Below are positions 57,673 through 64,000 of a stretch of 64,000 nt of DNA, in pieces (position 1 is the first letter of the stretch; each line of letters starts with the position of its first letter). The notes beneath the pieces are model-generated. The model was not told the origin of the DNA. It was given only the letters and a program-made list of their open reading frames with translations, and made no database searches. Source of the DNA: Bifidobacterium tibiigranuli (GTDB lineage: Bacteria; Actinomycetota; Actinomycetes; Actinomycetales; Bifidobacteriaceae); the NCBI RefSeq assembly GCF_009371885.1, contig NZ_QLZA01000002.1, positions 186,001 through 250,000 of the forward strand, written 5' to 3'. A program made the translations under genes and the position numbers.

Positions 57673-58814
57673 ATCCCTGATCCTCTTTGCTCCAAGCCAG
57701 TATCTGAATGCACAGTGGTTGCATGCACGGTTGCATGTACTATGTCTGGATTCACAGTACCGTCACTGGCTGACGCCTCGCAGGACTCCACGGCCCGGCT
57801 CAGCGTCGCGAATTCCTCGATGGTCAGCGTCTCGCCCCGCCGGGTCGGATCGATGCCGGCTCGGGCGTAGGCTTCGTCGGGCACCAGGCGGCGCAACGCG
57901 GCGTGCAGCGTCTTGCGGCGCTGGCCGAATGCGGCATCGATGAGTCGGAACACCCGTTCGCGCTCGCCGGGTACGTGCGGTTCTTCGGTGTGGGCGGTGT
58001 GGTCGTTGGAGTCAGCGGTGTTGTTGATGCCATCGGCACTGACGGCACTGTCGATATTGTCAGCAGCGCCGCCGTCGGGATGGCGATCAGTGCTGCGCGA
58101 AAAAGCCACCAGCGCCGAATCGACGTTGGGCGCCGGCCAGAATACGTTGCGCCCTACGAGTCCCACCCGTTCGGCGGTGCCGTACCACGCGAGCTTCACA
58201 CTCGGCGTGCCGTAGACCTTGCCGCCGGGCGTCGCCGCCAGCCGGTCGGCGACTTCCTTTTGCACCATGACAAGAAAGCGGTCGAGATTGTCGAATCGTT
58301 CCAGCAGAGTCAGCACGATCGGCGTGGCCACGTTGTAGGGCAGATTGGCGACGAGGGTGAAACGCTCACACGATGCAAGCGTCGGCAGATCGCTCGGCTG
58401 CAGGGTCAGCGCGTCGCGTTGCAGCACGGCGAAGCTGCTCTGCGCCCGCGGCATGAACTGCGCCACGGTTCGCGGCAGCCGTGCGGCCAGCTCCGGGTCG
58501 ATCTCCACGGCGTCGACCACAGCTCCGGCTTCGAGCAGCGCCAGGGTCAGCGAGCCAAGCCCTGGGCCGATCTCAAGCACATGGTCGCCGGGCTGCACAC
58601 CGGCTTCGCGCACGATGCGCCGCACGGTTCCCGGGTCGATGACGAAGTTCTGCCCGTATTTTTTCGTAGGGCTGATGCCGGCTTCGGCCGCGATGCGGCG
58701 GATGTCGGCCGCACCGAGCAGATGCCCGCTTGCGTCAGCTGCGTTTGCGGCTCCGCTCGGTTCATCGACCGGTAGCGTCGCGTGCTGCCCCGCATGGGGC
58801 GGCGTGGACGCCAT
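57669..58814 (-). CDS. rsmA: 16S rRNA m6(2)A1518/A1519 dimethyltransferase RsmA (KsgA)
   Basis: Dimethylates two adjacent adenosines in helix 45 of 16S rRNA. The 381-residue protein has KKYGQNFVIDPGTVRRI, the SAM motif EIGPGLGSLTLAL, the catalytic NLPYNVATPI and a C-terminal helical domain. Two low-complexity additions explain its length (usual 270-310): an Ala/Asp-rich N-terminus and about 40 Asp/Asn/Ala/Thr residues after VDSALVAFSRSTD. The ATG at 58814 overlaps the upstream stop in a TGATG arrangement, fixing the start. rpf-ksgA adjacency is also found in mycobacteria. Confidence 0.94.
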   Translation of the reverse strand: MASTPPHAGQHATLPVDEPSGAANAADASGHLLGAADIRRIAAEAGISPTKKYGQNFVIDPGTVRRIVREAGVQPGDHVLEIGPGLGSLTLALLEAGAVVDAVEIDPELAARLPRTVAQFMPRAQSSFAVLQRDALTLQPSDLPTLASCERFTLVANLPYNVATPIVLTLLERFDNLDRFLVMVQKEVADRLAATPGGKVYGTPSVKLAWYGTAERVGLVGRNVFWPAPNVDSALVAFSRSTDRHPDGGAADNIDSAVSADGINNTADSNDHTAHTEEPHVPGERERVFRLIDAAFGQRRKTLHAALRRLVPDEAYARAGIDPTRRGETLTIEEFATLSRAVESCEASASDGTVNPDIVHATVHATTVHSDTGLEQRGSGI

Positions 58815-60277
58815 CAGTACCATCCATACTTGTTGGAATGCGCCCATGCCGCAGACGGGCTGCCGTAGACACCTGAGATGTAGTTCAGCCCCCAGTCAAT
58901 CTGGATGGCGGCGTCATCGCGCCAATTGGCACCGAAAACAGCCATCTTGCTGCCGGGCAGCGACTGCGGGATGCCATAGGCGCCGGAGGAGCTGTTCTCC
59001 GCGTACCATTGCCAGCTCGATTCCCGGTTCCACAGGCTGACGAGGTCGCTCCAATTCTGGCCGGTCCAGCCATATTGTGCGGCTGCTCCGGCCGCGTAGG
59101 CCTGAGCCTGGGCCGCAGAGGGATGCCATAGCCCGGTGGGCTGGGGAGCAGGCGCAGGCGCCGGAGCCGGTGCAGGGGCTGGTGCCGGAGCGGGTGCGGG
59201 CTTTGGTGCAGGTGCAGGCGCAGCAGACGTAGGTGCAGTCGTAGGAGTGACCGGCTGGGCGGGTGCAGAAGACGCCGATGGCGTGTCGCTCGGGCTCGGC
59301 GTGGAGCTCGGCTGCTGGCTCGGCGTCGCTGTGGCATCGCCACTGGCACTGCTGCTGGGGCTGCTTGTGCTGGCGTCCGACTTGCTGTCCGCTTTTGCCT
59401 TGCTGTCGTCCGTCGATGTGCTGGGCTTATCCGGCCCTACGGCGACGATGCGATCGATTGCGACCTTCGTGGTCGTCTGCGACTGCACGCTTTCGCTTTC
59501 CGCCTTGCCGTCGACGTAGGTGACGTCGATCACGTCCTGGCGCTCGCCGTCCACGCCCTGGCGCTGGATCACCGTCTGGCCCGGCTCGAGTGAGGGATCG
59601 ATGATGGTCTGGGTGCTGAAGGGGATGGCAACGGTGCGCGTCTGCTCGCCGTGGGTGACGCGCTGCACGCGCAGTATGGTTTCGGTGCCGTCCTTTTCGA
59701 CGCTGATGCGGTCGTTCTTGCCGGGCACGATGCCTTTGGAATCCAGAATCGAGGCGGCGGGAAGGCGTCCGTCTGGCGCTTGGGAGGTCTTGCCGTCAGC
59801 GATGACGGTGACTGGTCCGTTGGTGTTGATGGCCAGGCCGCCGGTCAGCTTGTTGTAGATATTGCCGATGTTGACGGTGATTTTGGAAGCCTGATGTTCG
59901 TTCTCAGCGAAGAAGCCCAGCAGCTGATCGGCGCTGGTGGCCACCGTCCAGAAAGGCACTTCCTTGCCGTTGATCGTGATCGTGGTCTGGTAGGCGCTGC
60001 GCACCGTGACCACGGCATGGTCGGTGAGGCTCCTGCCCGACGTGGATTGCACGAAATCGTGTGTTTTGATGTCCACATGCTGCTCCTGCAGCAGCCTGGC
60101 CACGCTCGTCGCATAGGTGCTGACTGTCCGGGTATCGCCGTTGACGCTCAGCGCGACGGTTTTGCGTGCCGTGAGCCCGAAGGTGAGGCCGGAGGCCAGC
60201 ACAAGGGATACCACGCAGCAGATGATGCGGATTCGCCGGAGCGTCACAAACCGCTGCGGTGTCCACCGATATGCCAT
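58814..60277 (-). CDS. Rpf-like cell-wall protein with DUF348, G5 and lytic-type C-terminal domain
   Basis: A 487-residue secreted or membrane-anchored protein. An N-terminal hydrophobic segment (about 15-36) is followed by DUF348-type repeats (about 40-185), a G5 domain (about 195-270, VQRVTHGEQTRTV ... VIQRQGVDGE), a Ser/Thr/Asp/Pro-rich linker, about 30 residues of Ala-Pro repeats, and a C-terminal transglycosylase-like domain (about 400-487: LVSLWNRESSWQWYAENSSSGAYGIPQ) with a candidate catalytic Glu. The domain order matches RpfB, but the last domain looks more like an SLT/aggregation-promoting-factor type. First gene of the rsmA operon. Confidence 0.86.
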   Translation of the reverse strand: MAYRWTPQRFVTLRRIRIICCVVSLVLASGLTFGLTARKTVALSVNGDTRTVSTYATSVARLLQEQHVDIKTHDFVQSTSGRSLTDHAVVTVRSAYQTTITINGKEVPFWTVATSADQLLGFFAENEHQASKITVNIGNIYNKLTGGLAINTNGPVTVIADGKTSQAPDGRLPAASILDSKGIVPGKNDRISVEKDGTETILRVQRVTHGEQTRTVAIPFSTQTIIDPSLEPGQTVIQRQGVDGERQDVIDVTYVDGKAESESVQSQTTTKVAIDRIVAVGPDKPSTSTDDSKAKADSKSDASTSSPSSSASGDATATPSQQPSSTPSPSDTPSASSAPAQPVTPTTAPTSAAPAPAPKPAPAPAPAPAPAPAPAPAPQPTGLWHPSAAQAQAYAAGAAAQYGWTGQNWSDLVSLWNRESSWQWYAENSSSGAYGIPQSLPGSKMAVFGANWRDDAAIQIDWGLNYISGVYGSPSAAWAHSNKYGWY

Positions 60278-60779
60278 ATCGTCCTCATTCCTGCTTTGCC
60301 GATGCGAGGCACGGCTGCGCCCCGCACGGATGCTACGGCTTGCATTCTACCGTTTTCTGGCCTCGCGGTCAGCAAGGAGCACCAAGCGTCAGCCATTTCC
60401 TTACATTTGCGCCAAAGCTGCAAGGAGGCTGTGGCATGGCTGCGCCGGAGCTGTGGAGGTGCTGTAGCAGGACTGTGAGTTGGCTGTGCTGAGCTGTGAC
60501 AGGGCTGCGCTGTCGGTAGTGCAAGGCAGTGTGCCGCAGGCATTGTCCGGATTTCCCGGGGAAATGCATCATCGCAGTTCCCCGGAGAAGTAGTGAGGGG
60601 CGGAAGAGAAGGGGATTTTTCCGCCCCCCATGAGATGACACCGGTTGGGGTGGTGCCATCTCGACGGTCAGAAGTCTATAGTTGGGGGGTTAAGACTTCT
60701 GACACCTTACTCGAGGGTAAGTTTCTTTCAATCGTATGGAATACGTAGCTACCACTCTACGCCATCCCTCACGATTTCG
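60278..60779. other. 500-bp gap between the rpf-like gene and tRNA-Thr, with tandem hairpins
   Basis: The half near the rpf-like gene is rich in short GCTGTG-type repeats (about 60420-60510). The other half holds four hairpins in a row. No ORF supported. Confidence 0.6.
60556..60703. repeat. four consecutive hairpins downstream of tRNA-Thr
   Basis: CCGGGGAA (60556-60563) pairs with 60578-60585; GGGGCGGAA (60597-60605) with 60619-60627; GAGATGACACC (60632-60642) with 60652-60662 (one mismatch); GTCAGAAGTCT (60667-60677) perfectly with 60693-60703. The one nearest the tRNA may terminate it; the purpose of the others is unclear. Confidence 0.6.
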
Positions 60780-60853
60780 AGCCTCCTGTCGGGATCGAAC
60801 CGACGACCTGCCGCTTACAAGGCGGCCGCTCTGGCCATCTGAGCTAAGGAGGC
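60780..60853 (-). tRNA. tRNA-Thr (anticodon UGU)
   Basis: Read on the minus strand: acceptor stem GCCTCCT paired with AGGAGGC, D-arm TAGCTCAGATGGCCAGAGC, anticodon stem CCGC/GCGG with loop CTTGTAA (anticodon TGT), and T-arm with GGTTCGATCC. The discriminator base is U. CCA is not encoded. Confidence 0.93.
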
Positions 60854-61045
60854 CTGCCTCGCTCCTGTGCAGGTCGCCGCACAACCGGCGGTGATGATTC
60901 ACGGGAACGAATGACAAGCATAGCAGCCGCACACAAAGTACGATAGCGTATGTCGCGTGTTGCTGCTGCCCCACAACTCGGAGCTTACGTTACTCCTTTA
61001 TGCGACTGGCATATAGCCGGATGCCGCTCGCGCGTGTCAGCCGGG

Positions 61046-62029
61046 CTAGCCCAGGCTGACAGGCTTGCCGCTTGCGCCGATCGACGGCAGCTGGCCTTCC
61101 TTGCCGACCTGGCTCGATGTGAGTCCGATCGAGTTCAGCACGGCCGTCTTCAAGTCCATGCCAAGGCTGGAAACCTTGGTCATGTCCAGCGTTGTGCCGT
61201 TGAAGGTCACGGTCGGCGTGGTCATGGCGCCCTTGTTCTGGCCCTCCGTGTTCCACAGCTCGGGGCGCTTCGGCGTGTAGGTGTTGATCGCGCTGAGCCA
61301 GTCCTGGTACTCGCGGCCGAAGGCCTTGCTCGCCACCGACTCGGGCACGCCGGCCTTCAGCGCTTGCTCCTTGAGGGCGGCATCGCTGACGGGCTTGTAG
61401 TTCTGGCCCTCCTCGGGCTGGAAGTTTGCGGCGTAGATGCTGGCGATGAAGCTCACCAGGTGGTCCGGATTGTCGTCGTGGCCGGCGATATAGGCGATTG
61501 CACCGGATGCGCGGCTGGAATATTGGTCGGTGGACGACCCGTCCAGGAAGGACATCGGATACAGCTCAAGATTGATCTGCCCGGCATCCATCAGGGACTT
61601 GAGGGTGGGGTCGACCTCGCGGTTGAAGTTCGCGCAGCCGGGGCACAGTGGGTCGAAGTACTCGCCCACTGTCGGCACGCCCGCCACCTTCTTGCCGTAG
61701 CCGTCCTTCGAGATCAGGAAACCGCCCTTGTCGTTGGCACCCTTCGGCGTGCTTTTTACGTTCTGCAGCTGCGAGTAAGCGTCTTGGACGGTGAGATTCT
61801 TCGTGGCGTTGCTTTTGTGGACGTTGTGGTAGACCACGATGCCGATGACCGCGATAAGCACCACGACGATGGCGACGACCACTGCGCCGATAATCGTCTG
61901 CTGCCGGCGCTCCTTGGCCGCCTGCTCGGCCTGCGCCTGCTGCGCCGCCGCGGTCGCGGCCTGGCGGTCGGCGCGCGCCTGGCGCTTGGCCGCCTTGTTC
62001 CTGTTGTCCTGACTGTTCGTGCCTGCCAT
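61046..62029 (-). CDS. DsbA-family thioredoxin-fold protein, membrane-anchored
   Basis: A 327-residue protein: a 45-residue Ala/Gln/Lys/Arg-rich cytoplasmic segment, a membrane helix (46-68), then an extracytoplasmic thioredoxin/DsbA-like domain. The redox motif Cys129-Pro-Gly-Cys132 lies in EYFDPLCPGCANF, and a cis-Pro candidate sits in AMTTPTVTFNG. Family members oxidise or isomerise disulfides in exported proteins. An ATG at 62029 with an AGGACAGGC-type RBS supports the start. Stands alone upstream of tRNA-Thr. Confidence 0.87.
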   Translation of the reverse strand: MAGTNSQDNRNKAAKRQARADRQAATAAAQQAQAEQAAKERRQQTIIGAVVVAIVVVLIAVIGIVVYHNVHKSNATKNLTVQDAYSQLQNVKSTPKGANDKGGFLISKDGYGKKVAGVPTVGEYFDPLCPGCANFNREVDPTLKSLMDAGQINLELYPMSFLDGSSTDQYSSRASGAIAYIAGHDDNPDHLVSFIASIYAANFQPEEGQNYKPVSDAALKEQALKAGVPESVASKAFGREYQDWLSAINTYTPKRPELWNTEGQNKGAMTTPTVTFNGTTLDMTKVSSLGMDLKTAVLNSIGLTSSQVGKEGQLPSIGASGKPVSLG

Positions 62030-62284
62030 GCCTGTCCTTCATGCTGTGATGAATGTTCATGCTATTCATGCTGGTGGAGGCCGTGCCGCGCGTCCAACGC
62101 GGGCTCTCCACGACCTTTCACACAATTACCGCCGCCCATCATAACGGATGACCCTGTATGTTCGGGCAATGGGGCGTGAAAGTTTGCTGGTGTTTGGTGG
62201 GGCAGGGGCTTGACGCTTTGCGCTGGGATTTGGCGGCGTGAGCTGGCGGAAGCTGGGCACGTCTATGTGTTGCCTATGCACGAC

Positions 62285-64000
62285 CTACGCGTACGAGACC
62301 AGGGCCATCAGCGGCTCCCAGGATATCGACTGGTTGGACGCCAGCACGGCCAGCGCCGCCAGCGTCACGAGCACCCAGAGCGCCGGCATGAGCACGCGTT
62401 TCCTGAGCAGGCTTGTGCCTGTGTTTGTGTGTGCCGGTTCGGTGCTGATTCCGACGCTGCTCGCTGGAGGTTGCTGCTGCGTTTCGCCCGCGTATCCGTT
62501 GCCCGCATGCGCCTGATCTGCGCCTGTTGCGGCTGCCTTGTCTGCGCGCGGCTTCGGCGGCGCGGTGAGCAGCGAGCCGGCTCCGAGCGTAAGATTCGCT
62601 GAGCGGATGACGAGCGCTGCAATCAGCCAGCCAAAGCCGCCGGCCGCGCCCAGCACTGCGGCGCTTGCCGACCAGGTGCCTCCGGGCAGCAACAGGATGG
62701 GCACCGCCCAATTATGCAATTGCACGTACACTTTGGCGACCGGCAACGGCACAACGAGTGCGGCCACAGCCGTGATCAGCGCCGACGATACCAGCAGCAG
62801 CGCCGCGTGGCCGAGGGCTGCGGGCAGGGCTTTGACGATATGCCAGGGCAGCGTGGCCAGGCGCAGCGCGGTGTCACTGCCTTTGCGCACTCCCCCGCGC
62901 CTGGCCTCGCGATCCAGCTGTGCGGACTCGTTGAAGCCGGCGGCGAACAGCATCCACAGCAGCACGGTAACGGTGATTAGCACTATGACGGGCATTCCGG
63001 CCATGAGCAGCCCCACGGGAATCGTGAGCATCCACAGTGCGATGCGGCCGCGCGCAAGCGTCTGGGCGCGCCTGATATCCGCAGGGTTGGGAGGCATGAC
63101 TTCCGGAGCCGCAACGACTGGCTGCTGGATGCCTGCCAAATCTGGCGTGGGTGCCTGCGCTGCTGCTGGCGCTGCAGTCGCCGATGCTGTCGATGCGGGG
63201 ACGAATCGGGGCGCGAACTCTGGCGTGGGAGCTGGTGTTGATGTAGGGAGGACTGAAGTTGGGGCGAGTACCTGTGCATCCGCAGCGTTCGGATATGTTG
63301 CGGCAGACGATGCCAGTGGAACCGTCAGGGGCATAGTTACCGATGGTGCGGTAGTCAATGGCACTGTGTTTAACGGAACTGTGGCTTGCGTCATGTCCTG
63401 CGCGGCGGGCGATGGTGCAGTAGGGGTGGTCGTGAACGGTGCAGTCGCGGTTGGCAGCGGCACGGTGGCCGATAATGCAGCGATCGATGGCGCTGCGGCC
63501 TGCGAATTGATGGGCGTGGTATCTGATGACACGAACTGCGTGGCTGCTTCATCAGGTGCTGCGAAGGCGGTCGAGCGACCTGCCAGACGTTGTAACGCTG
63601 GACGTGTGGCGGGGTCGATTGCCGTCGTAGGCATAGCGGCATCGGCGTTATCCGGATTGCTGCGGCTTGCAGCGCGCAGATTGACGGTTTCCTCGCCCTG
63701 CGGATTGGGTATGCGTGCGAAAGGTGTCGTGCCGTCTTGCCGCAGAGAGACTGTGGGCGCTGCTGCAGATTGCTGCAGCGACGTCGGCACGGTACGTGTT
63801 TCGCCGTCCTGATTCGCAGGCACCAGCATCGTCGGCGCTGCATTGCTGCGGCTTGCAGTTGGCGTGTCAGTATGCGGCAGCAGTTGCGTCCCGGCGTCGT
63901 CACGGGGCCACAGCGAGCGTAGATTGTCCGGATTGACGGTCAGCGACGGCATGGCGCGAGTTTCGGCCTCCGGGCCGAAATCGCCGGACTCAAAAGGGCG
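62285..64000 (-). CDS. membrane protein with long Ala/Pro/Thr-rich cytoplasmic region (5' end may lie beyond window)
   Basis: The frame is open from the right edge through 62285. An ATG at 63952 would give 555 residues, but the 16 upstream codons are also open with no clear RBS, so the gene probably begins outside the window. The first ~280 residues are low-complexity and Pro/Ala/Thr-rich. About six membrane helices follow (from IALWMLTIPVGLLMAGMPV onward), with a Lys/Ala-rich loop before the last one. I do not recognise the family. A longer N-terminal domain could change the picture. Confidence 0.65.
   Translation of the reverse strand, partial: RPFESGDFGPEAETRAMPSLTVNPDNLRSLWPRDDAGTQLLPHTDTPTASRSNAAPTMLVPANQDGETRTVPTSLQQSAAAPTVSLRQDGTTPFARIPNPQGEETVNLRAASRSNPDNADAAMPTTAIDPATRPALQRLAGRSTAFAAPDEAATQFVSSDTTPINSQAAAPSIAALSATVPLPTATAPFTTTPTAPSPAAQDMTQATVPLNTVPLTTAPSVTMPLTVPLASSAATYPNAADAQVLAPTSVLPTSTPAPTPEFAPRFVPASTASATAAPAAAQAPTPDLAGIQQPVVAAPEVMPPNPADIRRAQTLARGRIALWMLTIPVGLLMAGMPVIVLITVTVLLWMLFAAGFNESAQLDREARRGGVRKGSDTALRLATLPWHIVKALPAALGHAALLLVSSALITAVAALVVPLPVAKVYVQLHNWAVPILLLPGGTWSASAAVLGAAGGFGWLIAALVIRSANLTLGAGSLLTAPPKPRADKAAATGADQAHAGNGYAGETQQQPPASSVGISTEPAHTNTGTSLLRKRVLMPALWVLVTLAALAVLASNQSISWEPLMALVSYA

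Noticed and set aside
60556..60703. CRISPR array
   Set aside because: The inverted repeats have different sequences and no regularly spaced direct repeat; no cas genes are in the window.
60690..60974. 94-codon minus-strand ORF across the tRNA
   Set aside because: It spans the whole tRNA-Thr gene, so it cannot be a real coding region.

Overview
The window is the chromosomal origin region of a high-GC actinobacterium, most likely a Bifidobacterium. The evidence is the gene order rpmH-rnpA-yidD-yidC-jag-rsmG-parA-parB on the plus strand, diverging from dnaA-dnaN-recF-DUF721-gyrB-gyrA-DUF3566 on the minus strand. Also typical are the actinobacterial block Nudix/DUF6049/MurJ-pseudokinase divergent from the CCA-adding enzyme, an rpf-like/rsmA/LytR_C operon, and a single MsiK-type sugar ABC ATPase. 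The species is not identified. No rRNA, IS element, prophage or CRISPR array was seen. One tRNA gene (Thr, UGU) is present.

Layout. 0-2 kb: GH36 alpha-galactosidase cut by the left edge. 2-6 kb: tadA, a CPA1 Na+/H+ antiporter ending in a 27-bp perfect palindrome, and a carboxylesterase. 6-7.8 kb: a lower-GC two-gene module (ImmA/IrrE-like regulator-protease plus DUF4411 PIN-like protein). 8-21 kb: membrane protein, dcd, Ca2+-type P-ATPase, a candidate structured RNA, rlmB, a kinase-like DUF4032 protein, msiK, a hydroxyacid dehydrogenase and gdhA. 21-31.8 kb: VanZ/RDD membrane protein, DUF3566, gyrA, gyrB, DUF721, recF, dnaN. 31.8-35.3 kb: DnaA-box clusters on both sides of dnaA, with a toxin-antitoxin pair lodged between dnaN and dnaA. 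35.3-43.4 kb: ribosome/RNase P/insertase genes, then rsmG and the partition genes, with four parS sites and a third DnaA-box cluster just before parA. 43.4-64 kb: trxB, ddl, aminotransferase, acetyltransferase, the MurJ operon, cca, the LytR_C/rsmA/rpf-like operon, tRNA-Thr, a DsbA-like protein and a membrane protein cut by the right edge.

Functional logic: initiation (DnaA, DnaA boxes), elongation and supercoiling (DnaN, RecF, gyrase) and segregation (ParA/ParB/parS) sit together, flanked by envelope genes (YidC, Ddl, MurJ, Rpf-like, LytR_C) and translation genes (RpmH, RnpA, RlmB, RsmG, RsmA, TadA, CCA). The most unusual material is non-coding: a diverged two-hairpin element duplicated in the gyrB-gyrA gap with stem-preserving changes and a probable relative after the antiporter gene, several hairpins that enclose stop codons, a candidate small RNA before rlmB, a cluster of operator-like repeats before gdhA, and the third DnaA-box cluster. 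Many conserved enzymes also carry Ser/Asp/Ala/Gly-rich loop insertions.
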